From DASRFR01 sp035651455 (GTDB lineage Bacteria; Acidobacteriota; Terriglobia; Terriglobales; Acidobacteriaceae): 64,000 nucleotides of DNA. The notes under the pieces were generated by a model. It ran no database searches, had not been told where the DNA came from, and was given only the letters and a program-made list of their open reading frames with translations. Both the position numbers and the translations under genes were made by a program. Location of the stretch: NCBI GenBank assembly GCA_035651455.1, contig DASRFR010000059.1, positions 62,001-126,000 on the forward strand. The letters are read 5' to 3'. Shown piece after piece: positions 53,639 to 62,142 of this stretch; position 1 is the first letter of the stretch, and each line of letters opens with the position of its first letter.

Positions 53639-54804
53639 CACGCGCCCACCTGCACGTCCATGCATTTCTTATGCAACATTCGCTGTCTTGCCACAACGCT
53701 CACCGATCCGGCTTCGCCCAGGTAGCACCCTTCCTCGACGATGTGCCACATATCTGCGTCGGTCACATAAAGCAGGTTCGGATAGCGCCTTTCCAGTTCC
53801 GACAAGAATTCGTCCAACGATCGGAGCGTTGCGCTCCGGAAATCCTTCAGTGTCGAATGGAAGTTTATAGAATGGACAGAAATCACGACCGGTCGTCCTG
53901 CGGAAACCGAATGCTCCGCTTTACGCACACACTGCTCGAGCGAGAAGTTCGGGTCTACGGCCGGTTCGAAGTCAAACGTTCTACCTAACTGCAGAATGCC
54001 AGAGTCCAGACATGGCGACTTGATGCCGCCAGGGCCGTTCTGTGCAACCCGGATGCCATGCGCTTCCCATGCATGTTGAGTGTCATGGTTGGCGCGATAG
54101 CCAGGAGCGCAGGCGGATACTGGATCACGCGAAAACATTCGCCCGAACAGGCGGACCGCTTCGCCCACCAACTTATGTTGCTCCGCACGCGCCACGAAGC
54201 CGCAGACTGGATCCCAATACTCGTAGCCAATCCAGGGCATGCGCCAGTAGATGTACGATGTCTCCGTCTTCCACAGGCTTCGCAACAGCGCCCCGCGCTC
54301 TGCATTCTCGTCCAGCGCCCTCATCACCGCGGCGGCATTGAAGTGGGTCATCCCGTGCAGCGCCGGGGAGAATAAGCGTTCCTCAATCCCCTGCTTATAA
54401 GCTTCGAATAGCCCGGGACGATGCCAGCAACCCGGCAGGCCATCGGCCAGGGGCTTAAGGCGAAGGCATCGGTATGCCTCTTGCGCCATGCGCTCGCAAT
54501 CCGGGTTTGCCAGCACGAAATTCATGCTCAGGCATGCATGTCTGCCGGTGGAATCGCGATGTCGCCGCAATAGCTCCCGGAGGGCGTGTAAATCGTCACC
54601 CGTTTCGAGAGAATAAAAATCATAGGCGCGTTCGCCCAGGTTTAGCCCCGCCAACCGCAGCGCTGAGAAGGCACTATCATCGCGAATGCCCGCGCGCCCC
54701 CAGTCATCACTCTGAATAAGGATCAGTGGCCGCTCAAACCGGAAACTTCGCTGTGGCAGCATACTTTGCGCACGGCACATCAATTGTCGGGTTACATTTT
54801 TCAC
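53638..54804 (-). CDS. NodB-like polysaccharide deacetylase family protein
   Basis: I place the start at the GTG at 54804, giving 388 residues; a TTG at 54831 would overlap the preceding gene by 14 nt. The NodB-fold metal site can be seen as QSDDWGRAG (Asp pair, residues of about 33-34) and HGMTHF (His150/His154). HSINFHSTLKDFR near the C-terminus resembles the later conserved His region. It probably removes N- or O-acetyl from a sugar of the unit. The family is divergent, and the usual Pro-Tyr/Arg motifs are not plain. No signal peptide is visible. Confidence 0.72.
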   Translation of the reverse strand: MKNVTRQLMCRAQSMLPQRSFRFERPLILIQSDDWGRAGIRDDSAFSALRLAGLNLGERAYDFYSLETGDDLHALRELLRRHRDSTGRHACLSMNFVLANPDCERMAQEAYRCLRLKPLADGLPGCWHRPGLFEAYKQGIEERLFSPALHGMTHFNAAAVMRALDENAERGALLRSLWKTETSYIYWRMPWIGYEYWDPVCGFVARAEQHKLVGEAVRLFGRMFSRDPVSACAPGYRANHDTQHAWEAHGIRVAQNGPGGIKSPCLDSGILQLGRTFDFEPAVDPNFSLEQCVRKAEHSVSAGRPVVISVHSINFHSTLKDFRSATLRSLDEFLSELERRYPNLLYVTDADMWHIVEEGCYLGEAGSVSVVARQRMLHKKCMDVQVGA

Positions 54805-54817
54805 CGTGATTTGCCGC

Positions 54818-55513
54818 TCATTTCTGGGCAAGTACGCTGTAATTTCCTGTTGCCTGATCGTTGCTGCTGCGCGCCAGCTTCTCCAGGATTATGGCGCAGG
54901 TGTTAAAAGCCGGCACCACGCTATAGCTGACTAGCTTCCGCAGCATCGAGTAACGCGCGAAGGTTCCAAAGCAGACAGCGCTGCCGCGAAAAAATCCGGA
55001 GATCGTCGACCCTTCAGGCACAATCTCCACCCTCCCGAATGGCCGGAGCAGATGGCGAACTCCCGCCGGCAGAAAGCGCCAGTGCTCGTTCTCACCGATG
55101 CGCGGGTAATACCCCGGGAAGCTGAACAACGCAATTCCTTTGGATCGCAGCACTCGATAAATCTCTCCGATTGCGCGGGCAGGTTCCGCCATGTACTCAA
55201 ACACCTGCGTGCCAAAAACCAGGTCAAAAGTGTCATTTCCGAACGGCAATTGCTCCGCGGTCGCACGGACGTTTACCAGCGGGGAGTTGACTAGGTCAAG
55301 CGCCACATACTTCTGTATCCGTTGTGCCAGCAAGGCCCGGTACGGCTGGATTCGTCCGCCCACATCGAGCACCCAGAGCGGCCTCTCCTCTAGTTGCCGC
55401 AGCCATCTCTCGAAATTTTTTCGTCTCCGGTCCAGGACGAGAAAGCTGCTGTTGGCAAGACTGGGATGAAGTCTTCTCCGCGATTCTCGCGTTACCTGCT
55501 CCAGCGTCTCCAT
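54818..55513 (-). CDS. Class I SAM-dependent methyltransferase
   Basis: This 231-residue protein starts at the ATG at 55513. The Methyltransf_11-like domain includes WVLDVGGRIQPYRALL as motif I, KYVALDLVNSPLVNV with the acidic post-I residue, and DLVFGTQVFEYMAEPARAI as motif IV. Motif I has Gly-Gly-Arg instead of the common Gly-Cys-Gly-x-Gly, so SAM binding is a little unusual. It probably methylates a lipid-linked sugar. A tail with FNTCAIILEKLAR could touch the membrane. It lies 11 bp after a 66-residue protein gene. Confidence 0.8.
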   Translation of the reverse strand: METLEQVTRESRRRLHPSLANSSFLVLDRRRKNFERWLRQLEERPLWVLDVGGRIQPYRALLAQRIQKYVALDLVNSPLVNVRATAEQLPFGNDTFDLVFGTQVFEYMAEPARAIGEIYRVLRSKGIALFSFPGYYPRIGENEHWRFLPAGVRHLLRPFGRVEIVPEGSTISGFFRGSAVCFGTFARYSMLRKLVSYSVVPAFNTCAIILEKLARSSNDQATGNYSVLAQK

Positions 55514-55524
55514 ATGCGCACTTG

Positions 55525-55725
55525 CTACAAATACCCCAGTTCCCGCAATCTCTCTTCGATCAGCTTTTGTTCCGCCTCGTCCTTTTTCATGCACTCATCG
55601 CTCAAAAGTTCCCGCAGGACGGTGCCAAGCAATTCTTCAATTCCGGTGCAACTCACCCCGAAGCGCGCTTCTGCCGCTGCACACAACTCTTCGGGCAAAC
55701 GCATAACCCGCAGTTGCTCGCTCAC
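55525..55725 (-). CDS. Small unknown protein ending in EERLRELGYL
   Basis: The 66-residue frame starts at the GTG at 55725, which overlaps the stop of the flippase gene (GTGA), in line with coupled translation. Sequence: VMRLPEELCAAAEARFG, then a helix-rich region, and the ending EERLRELGYL. The last motif recalls the C-terminal ends of some predicted phosphodiesterase/sulfatase-family proteins, from memory. There is no membrane segment. It could be a detached C-terminal piece or partner of the sulfatase-superfamily protein encoded 2 kb downstream, but that is speculative. Confidence 0.65.
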   Translation of the reverse strand: MSEQLRVMRLPEELCAAAEARFGVSCTGIEELLGTVLRELLSDECMKKDEAEQKLIEERLRELGYL

Positions 55726-57293
55726 GCCGTCACCGCCACATGTCCAATAGCGGCTCGCAGTCGCAACCACGCAGCATCTGCAATAATCCGGTCATCTCCG
55801 TTGAGTCCCGCGAGCCAACTTCCCGCCCACAGGGCCGAGTATCCCGCCATAAGGCTCAACCCGATTTTCCACTCCACGCGCAGCCCACTCATCGTAGTTT
55901 TCACCGCGAGAATGGCGAAAACTGCTGCGGTGCATGCGGGGACAATTCGCAGATAGCTTCGGTTGTAAGGCGAGATGCCGAGCGCCACCCGTACCTCGCG
56001 CAGGTTCCAGAGGTTCGCGACAATGGTCACTACGGCTGCGCCCACCGCCGCACCCGTAATTCCCCACACTGGAATTAAGCTCGCGTTCAAGGCGATCATG
56101 AGCACGGCCATCGCTGCCTGCACCTTGATCAGCCGAAGTTGGTTTCCTGACATCAGGAGGAGGTAACCCACCGAACCCACGCCGCAATTGATCAACTGAC
56201 CCACAACCCCGATCACCAGGATGGGCCAGCCTGTCTCAAACTCAGGGCCGAAGATGCGCATCAGCGTCGCCGCGTTAATGCTTACTACCGCGCCCAGCGG
56301 CAGCGTCAGAGCCACGATCCACTTGGTCAGGGTTTGAAACAGGCGCTGCAAGAGCGCACGATCCCCACGCGCGTGCAAGTCCGCAATAATGGGAGAAAAA
56401 ATCTGGTTCACGGACTGCAATGCAATCGGAACCAGCCCCACCATGCCCGCCGCAACCGCATAGATGCCGACTTCCCGTGCGTTCAGCCAGAAACCGATCA
56501 GGACTTTGTCGGCTTGCGCCAGCACGAATTCCAGCACCCCTACCCCCAGCGCTGCTGCCGAGAACGACATAACCTCCGCGCCCATCACCGCTGCACCGTT
56601 TACGGACCCATAACCTTGCCGTGGAGTCAACTTCCAGACGCTCGCCAGCAGAAGACCGCATACCACGACAGCGCTCACCACCTGCGCGAAGATATATCCC
56701 CACAGGCCCGCGCCCCTGGCGATCAGCAGCACCGAACCGATCATCATGAACGGAGTGCCTATGAACGTGGTGATAATCGAGCGTCGCCTCACATCTTTGT
56801 AGCCGGCGAGCGCCTGCCCGAAGAAAGTGGTCAGGCAGCCGAGCACCATTATGGCGGCGAACAGCGGCAGGTACCGCGAAAGTGATGGAACGTGATAAAG
56901 GTGCAACCCTATGTACGGTCCCAGCCAGAGCAGCACGAAGCTCAACAATACGTTCACCGCCAGGAGCAGGCCCGACCCCATCCACAGGAACTTCCGCAAG
57001 CTTTCGACGCGGCCTGTCGCCTGATACGCCGCCACGAAACGTACCGCCGCTTGCGGTAAGCCCAGAGCGTTGAAGATTCCAAAGAAACCGATCACCGTCA
57101 TGCCCAGCGCGTATATGCCCAGGGCTTCCGCTCCGAGCACTCGCGCAAGGTAGATTTTGAAAAAGTATGCGGCGGCAGTGCTGAACATTGTGGCCGCAAA
57201 GAAAACGCTCGAATGTCGCGAGATTTGGCCCACATGCCGACGAAAAAGGATCGTTTCGTCTGCTGTCGTGCACGCGTTGTTCATGGTCGACAT
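55722..57293 (-). CDS. Wzx-type oligosaccharide flippase
   Basis: This 523-residue protein has about fourteen membrane helices and begins after a polar start with RHSSVFFAATMFSTAAAYFF, the N-terminus typical of MOP/PST flippases. Later stretches include AREVGIYAVAAGMVGLVPIA and AATLMRIFGPEFETGW. It should move the undecaprenyl-linked repeat unit across the inner membrane to the polymerase. It is the only flippase in the window; locus 1 has none here, so it may serve both or locus 1 may use a flippase elsewhere. It overlaps the small gene that follows by 4 nt. Confidence 0.92.
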   Translation of the reverse strand: MSTMNNACTTADETILFRRHVGQISRHSSVFFAATMFSTAAAYFFKIYLARVLGAEALGIYALGMTVIGFFGIFNALGLPQAAVRFVAAYQATGRVESLRKFLWMGSGLLLAVNVLLSFVLLWLGPYIGLHLYHVPSLSRYLPLFAAIMVLGCLTTFFGQALAGYKDVRRRSIITTFIGTPFMMIGSVLLIARGAGLWGYIFAQVVSAVVVCGLLLASVWKLTPRQGYGSVNGAAVMGAEVMSFSAAALGVGVLEFVLAQADKVLIGFWLNAREVGIYAVAAGMVGLVPIALQSVNQIFSPIIADLHARGDRALLQRLFQTLTKWIVALTLPLGAVVSINAATLMRIFGPEFETGWPILVIGVVGQLINCGVGSVGYLLLMSGNQLRLIKVQAAMAVLMIALNASLIPVWGITGAAVGAAVVTIVANLWNLREVRVALGISPYNRSYLRIVPACTAAVFAILAVKTTMSGLRVEWKIGLSLMAGYSALWAGSWLAGLNGDDRIIADAAWLRLRAAIGHVAVTA

Positions 57294-57343
57294 GAAAACC
57301 GATCCTGCCGCGATTCAAGCTCCTAACGGAGGGCCGACATTTT

Positions 57344-59143
57344 CTAGGAAGAGCGCCCCGAACTCTCATACTGCAGGTTCACAGCCTGCTGCGGAATCCC
57401 CGCCTGCATCGAAGAGGGCTCGCCATCAATGTCTTTCCGCTTTGTGCCCCGTAATCTGTGCCTCGTCACGGTGTAGCGCCGTTCGAAGCCTGCATTCTCG
57501 ATCCCCTTGGTGGAACCCTGGTTCGACGCCGCGCAGAAAACCCAAGGCCGCTTTCCCTGAAGCTGCAGGCGCCGGGCGAGCATTCTGAGGGCAAGGCTGT
57601 AATAGCCACGCCTCCGCTGCTGCAGTGGCGTCCAGCAGTCGAAGATCAAGTACGAGTCCGGCTCCGTCTCCTGCAAACTGGTTTTCAGTTCAGAGATGAA
57701 AAATCCTTCGAACGGTCCCGTCCAGCAGAAGTGGACGGCCACGCCCGTCGCTTTGACTAGCGCGAAACCTTCATCACGAGTTGTCCGAAGCCGCGAGGCA
57801 CACCGCAGCAGGTAAGTCAACGTTTCTGGATCATCGGCGTAGTGCATGGCTGCTGTTGCCAGCATCTCCAGGTCAACTTTCCTAAGGACCATACCCTCAC
57901 TCTGGCTGCCTGCCCGCATTTCTTCCGCTGGCGAATGATTGAAAAACACCACTTCTTCGCGCCAGTAGCCGCGGCAACGGTGCAGCACTCTCGCCGGCAA
58001 AGCTCGCCATCCGGGCTTCCGCACCGCTCCCATTAATTCCGAAATCGTTACGTATGCGGCGCGAATCCTTTCTTCTCGACTTGGCGAGGCCTTCGCCACT
58101 CGGGCTACGTGATACCGGACAACTCCGCGCAGATGCTGCCATTCCGACTGATGGCACGTGATGTGTAACGTCTGCCGCGACGACGTCGCCAGACGCTCTT
58201 TATAACCTTCGTCTCCCAGGCCCATGTCGAAGCATAGGATTGACTCATCGTCGCAAGCCTCGCTTACCATCTTCGATAAGAGGCAAAAACCCGGGGAGTG
58301 TCGTTCCAGGCTGCTATCGAAGGTCGGCTGATACCAGAACCAGCTGCCCGCATATCGAAAGCCGTAGTTCCATGCGACTGGCCGGTTGGAAGCTACCAAT
58401 TGCGTCAGCATCATCCATCCGGAACCGGACAGCAGCCGTGCCAGTTCTTGCACAAATAATCTTCGCTCGGGACGGATAAGGTTGCTGAGCCGCTGCGTGC
58501 TTAGAAACCGTGCCACGTGCTGAATTGAATAATGCGGTAATGCCTTCTGAATTTCGTCCCAATCGTTCAGGTGCCGCAAACGCAGCGGACCTTCCTTGCC
58601 GAGAGAGTTCTGCTGCCGGCGCAATACTTTCCGTCCGAGAGCAAGGCGCTGTAATTCGCTGCGTTGCTCCGCCGAGCCCAACCTCACTCTTGCGCACAGG
58701 TATGCAGGCCGGGAAAACGTGTGATATCCGGTATTCGTCCCGACTACCCGCACCCATGGCGCGCTCGCGGAGTCCGCGGGCAGGTTTGCGAGCGTGACTT
58801 GCTCGATCTTCAGCCCTGCTAATTCCTTCATGACCGCCTGGATCACGGCTCTACGCTGCTCTGGATGGCTGATGAAATCGCAATAGTCGGCTGTTGTAGA
58901 AGAGAGAAAGCGGGCGTTTCTGTCAGAACTGTCCGTGGCCAGCGAGGCCACACCGACCAGGCACTCGCCCTCATAGCACAGCGCCAGTAGCGGAACCAGT
59001 TGTTTGCCGTAAGCGCGCTGCACTGCCGCCGCCCATTCGTAGGTGTAGAACACCTCCGGGTGTTCCATGGCGGAGGCCAGCGCATTCCAGCGCTGACGCA
59101 GTGCTTCATCATCCGGAATTTCGCGACGCCACTCTACCCGCAA
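57344..59143 (-). CDS. Double-domain GNAT acetyltransferase (BioF2/CelD-like plus second GNAT-like domain)
   Basis: This 599-residue protein starts at the TTG at 59143 with GGAG upstream. The N-terminal half (about 1-370) has the FemAB/CelD-type pattern: FYTYEWAAAVQRAYGK, LVGVASLATD, NRPVAWNYGFRYAGSWFWYQ, LCFDMGLGDEGYKERL. The C-terminal half (about 410-570) is a second GNAT-like domain with DCWTPLQQRRRGYYSLAL, an acetyl-CoA-binding-type loop, and NAGFERRYTV. It probably adds acyl groups to an amino sugar or amino-acid substituent. The two-domain form is uncommon. It lies between the flippase and a methyltransferase gene. Confidence 0.8.
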   Translation of the reverse strand: MRVEWRREIPDDEALRQRWNALASAMEHPEVFYTYEWAAAVQRAYGKQLVPLLALCYEGECLVGVASLATDSSDRNARFLSSTTADYCDFISHPEQRRAVIQAVMKELAGLKIEQVTLANLPADSASAPWVRVVGTNTGYHTFSRPAYLCARVRLGSAEQRSELQRLALGRKVLRRQQNSLGKEGPLRLRHLNDWDEIQKALPHYSIQHVARFLSTQRLSNLIRPERRLFVQELARLLSGSGWMMLTQLVASNRPVAWNYGFRYAGSWFWYQPTFDSSLERHSPGFCLLSKMVSEACDDESILCFDMGLGDEGYKERLATSSRQTLHITCHQSEWQHLRGVVRYHVARVAKASPSREERIRAAYVTISELMGAVRKPGWRALPARVLHRCRGYWREEVVFFNHSPAEEMRAGSQSEGMVLRKVDLEMLATAAMHYADDPETLTYLLRCASRLRTTRDEGFALVKATGVAVHFCWTGPFEGFFISELKTSLQETEPDSYLIFDCWTPLQQRRRGYYSLALRMLARRLQLQGKRPWVFCAASNQGSTKGIENAGFERRYTVTRHRLRGTKRKDIDGEPSSMQAGIPQQAVNLQYESSGRSS

Positions 59144-59156
59144 CCCTGCTCCGGCA

Positions 59157-59990
59157 TTACTCGCATTTTGCGAAAACGTAGTAGTACCAGTCGGTTATAT
59201 AACGCCGGGATGGGCGCGGGTAATCATCTCCTTTGGTTCCCAGGTGCCGGAAACCATGCTTTGCCAGCTCAGCAGCCGCCCGCGGCGGAGTCCAGTAGTG
59301 GGTGAGCAGTCCGCCGTGTGCGGGATCAAACAGATAGCCTTCCCCTGTCCAGAATGCCGCGCTTGGAATGCGGCCAAGGCCGCGCTTTATGCTGCCTCCC
59401 AAAGCCGTCGCGCAGGCCAGCGCCATCCGAATGCCAATGGCTACCGGCAGTATGAACTTGACCGGCAAACGCATCCTCCCCGCGAGGTCTTTGGAAAACT
59501 GTCGTACGCGCACCGGGTTCCAACTGGGACGCTGGAGAACGGCCCTGGGATTATGCGACGAGAAAATGAACAGCCCGCCCGGTCGCAGCAGCCGCCGGCA
59601 CTCCGACAAGCTCCGCTGCAACTGTTCCCGCGGATAAATGAAATCGATGCCGTTGAACGCGAAGAATATGCAATCGAAGCTGGCATCGCCGAACATCGCC
59701 ATGTGGCTCGCGCTGGCCTTTACGAAATTCAAGCGCGGGAATCGCTGGCGGCAGATCCTGACCATCTCTCCTGCATAGTCAACGCCCACGTACCGCCCGG
59801 CCACCTTCGCGAGACGTGATGTCGTTCTTCCTCCGCCAACCCCAAGGTCCAGCACATGCATGCCCGGCTTCACATGTGTTTCGATCAGCCACTCTTCACA
59901 AGGCGTCAAATAATCCAGCGTAGCGTAGTGAGAGACCACCTCGGGCCTGCTGTAGGTTCGCAGATTCACGTCAGCTATCACGGCCGGCAT
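59157..59990 (-). CDS. Class I SAM-dependent methyltransferase
   Basis: The 277-residue protein starts at the ATG at 59990, overlapping the preceding deacetylase stop by one base. Motif I is VLDLGVGGGRTTSRLA, motif post-I is YVGVDYAGEM, and motif IV is FDCIFFAFNGIDFI, with RRLLRPGGLFIFSSHNP later. The C-terminal region has a short hydrophobic stretch (PVAIGIRMALACATAL) that may bind the membrane. It probably methylates the locus-2 glycan unit or its precursor. Confidence 0.87.
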   Translation of the reverse strand: MPAVIADVNLRTYSRPEVVSHYATLDYLTPCEEWLIETHVKPGMHVLDLGVGGGRTTSRLAKVAGRYVGVDYAGEMVRICRQRFPRLNFVKASASHMAMFGDASFDCIFFAFNGIDFIYPREQLQRSLSECRRLLRPGGLFIFSSHNPRAVLQRPSWNPVRVRQFSKDLAGRMRLPVKFILPVAIGIRMALACATALGGSIKRGLGRIPSAAFWTGEGYLFDPAHGGLLTHYWTPPRAAAELAKHGFRHLGTKGDDYPRPSRRYITDWYYYVFAKCE

Positions 59991-61087
59991 CAGTGGGCGC
60001 CTCCACTGGCCGTAGCCGCCCGCAGTTGCGCAAAGCGTAGGCGCAGCCGGGCGTGATACCCGCAAATATGCGCCTCGAACTCAGCCATCGACATATTTCT
60101 CGTCACATGCACACGGGGCATCGCGAAGCGTTGAACATCCTCGCCGTGCCGGCTATCCACGTTCATGAATGCACAACAGTAGCCGGCCTCTTCCGCCAAT
60201 CGGAATTCCCGGGTATCCACCGATGTTCCCTCGCCATAGGGATATGCAAGCGCCCACACGGGCCTGCCCAGCGCTTCCTCCAGCATTCGCCGGCTCTCGC
60301 CCATTTCCTCTCGCGCACGCTCAGCGGAAATGTGCGACAGCATCGGATGACTGATCGTGTGCGAGCCGATGGTCATTCCCGCGCTCGCCAGTGCCTTCAC
60401 TTCTTCACGGTTCAGTAACTGGAATCGCCGCCGCAATACTGGATCATTCAAATACGCGGCGCGCCACTCATCGCTCAGTCCCACCCGGCCTCGAAGCTGG
60501 CGCACTATCTGGCGCAAGTCCCCCAGCGTCCGGCCAGACAGCACCTTCAATACCTGCGCCCATAGCGAGCGTCTTCCTGCTTTCGTACGAACTTCCAGCC
60601 CAACCACTTCGCGAATCGCCTTCGCAAACTGCTGCATCGGGACTTCCATCATCATCAGGTACAGCTCGTCGTACCACATGAGTTGCGCATCCTCTTGCAC
60701 TGATGCCGCGGTTACGAAGAACAGGCACGCAAGCCCTTCTTCCTGCAGGGTGGGCAACATTTCGGTCGCGTGATTCACCAACCCATCATCACAGGTCAGC
60801 AGGACGGATCCGCTTGGCAATGGCTTTCCATCCTGCAAAGACACTCGCAATTGCTGGGGAGAAATCACGTTGTACCGTTGTTTGAGAATTCGCAGCTGCC
60901 GGCGAAAAGTTTTCGCGTCGATCAACCCGCCGTCCAGATCGGGATCGATGACTTTGTATCCCTCGGGAAAGACGCCGTGATACGTAATCGCCGTGAAACC
61001 GCTTGGCTCCAATTGCGCGTCAAACCATCCGGCTGACGATAAGCACGGATAAAGGACCCGCTTCAGCATTGGACTGATCACTTTCAT
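59990..61087 (-). CDS. NodB-domain polysaccharide deacetylase
   Basis: This 365-residue protein starts at the ATG at 61087, which overlaps the pseI stop codon (ATGA). The NodB fold is standard: TYHGVF early, VLLTCDDGLVN with the Asp pair (100-101), GSHTISHPMLSH with His243/His247, and ALAYPYGEG. A helical insertion of about 110 residues separates the Asp and His motifs, longer than in NodB. It should remove an acetyl group from a sugar, possibly of a lipid-linked unit. There is no clear signal peptide. Confidence 0.88.
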   Translation of the reverse strand: MKVISPMLKRVLYPCLSSAGWFDAQLEPSGFTAITYHGVFPEGYKVIDPDLDGGLIDAKTFRRQLRILKQRYNVISPQQLRVSLQDGKPLPSGSVLLTCDDGLVNHATEMLPTLQEEGLACLFFVTAASVQEDAQLMWYDELYLMMMEVPMQQFAKAIREVVGLEVRTKAGRRSLWAQVLKVLSGRTLGDLRQIVRQLRGRVGLSDEWRAAYLNDPVLRRRFQLLNREEVKALASAGMTIGSHTISHPMLSHISAERAREEMGESRRMLEEALGRPVWALAYPYGEGTSVDTREFRLAEEAGYCCAFMNVDSRHGEDVQRFAMPRVHVTRNMSMAEFEAHICGYHARLRLRFAQLRAATASGGAH

Positions 61088-62142
61088 CGTTCGCGCACCA
61101 GGTCCCACTCCAATGGTGTGCCGCGTTCAATGTCGCGTGCTGCGTGTTTGCCCATGATCTCCGCGAAATGTCGGGTGTGCAGGCCGTTCGCGGGACGGAT
61201 CGAGCGCACATTCTCAGCCGTGAATGCCTCGCCCATTCTTACGTTCTGCACCACGAACAAGGACCGCCGGAATTTTCGGCTCGCCGCTTCGCGCACTCCG
61301 CTCCCGAATTGCGTCTCTCCTAACGCCCGCTCCGCCACTCGCAGCGCCTCCACCATCGCCTTGAATTCGAGCGGTTCAAGCGAGAAGGCGCCGTCGGGCC
61401 CGCCCTCTTTTCGAGACAGCGTCAGGTGCTTCTCGATAATGCAGGCTCCCAGCGCTACCGCGGCTACCGGGACCGCAATTCCCGTGCTGTGATCGGAAAG
61501 CCCGACCGGCACCTGGAACCGCTCAGCCATCGCCGGAATGCTCTTCAGATTCATCTCCTCCGCACTCGCCGGATACGCGCTCGTGCACTTCAGCAGCGCG
61601 ATTTGTGTCGCCCCGGCCCCTCGCGCCGCCTCCACAGCCTCATCGATCTCCGCCTCGCTCGCCAGCCCTGTGGACATAATCAGCGGCTTCCCGGTGCTCG
61701 CCATTTTCTCGATCAAAAGAATATCGACGAGTTCAAACGATGCTACTTTATGCGCCGGCACGTCCATACTCTCGAGGAAGTCGACTGCGCTGCCATCGAA
61801 TGCGCTGGAAAACAAATCCATGCCAAGTTCGTTTGCAACCTGCTTTAAGCGCGGCTGCCACTCCCATGGCGTGTAGGCTTCCGCGTATAAGTCGTGCAGG
61901 CGTCGCCCGTCCCATAGGGTCCCGCCTCCCACCTCGAAGCACTCCCGATCGCAGTCGATGGTGATGGTTTCCGGTGTATAGGTCTGCAATTTAACCGCGT
62001 CTGCTCCCGCTTCTTTTGCCCCACGAACAATTTCGACCGCCCGCTCAAAGCTCTGCCCGTGATTAGCCGAAATTTCCGCCACCACGTAGACTGGTTGCCC
62101 GGCGCCAATGGGCCGTCCGTTGATCGCAATCGAACCGCTCAT
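61084..62142 (-). CDS. pseI: Pseudaminic acid synthase
   Basis: PseI condenses phosphoenolpyruvate with 2,4-diacetamido-2,4,6-trideoxy-L-altrose to make pseudaminic acid. The 352-residue protein has the NeuB-type TIM barrel: PVYVVAEISANHGQSF, GADAVKLQTYTPETIT, LFSSAFDGSAVDFLE, KPLIMSTGLAS, LLKCTSAYPA, VGLSDHST and IIEKHLTLSRKEGGPDGAFS. The C-terminal SAF domain follows (about 290-352). EGGPDGAFSLEP and the start favour PseI over NeuB. It overlaps the PseG-PseH gene by 4 nt. Confidence 0.9.
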   Translation of the reverse strand: MSGSIAINGRPIGAGQPVYVVAEISANHGQSFERAVEIVRGAKEAGADAVKLQTYTPETITIDCDRECFEVGGGTLWDGRRLHDLYAEAYTPWEWQPRLKQVANELGMDLFSSAFDGSAVDFLESMDVPAHKVASFELVDILLIEKMASTGKPLIMSTGLASEAEIDEAVEAARGAGATQIALLKCTSAYPASAEEMNLKSIPAMAERFQVPVGLSDHSTGIAVPVAAVALGACIIEKHLTLSRKEGGPDGAFSLEPLEFKAMVEALRVAERALGETQFGSGVREAASRKFRRSLFVVQNVRMGEAFTAENVRSIRPANGLHTRHFAEIMGKHAARDIERGTPLEWDLVRER

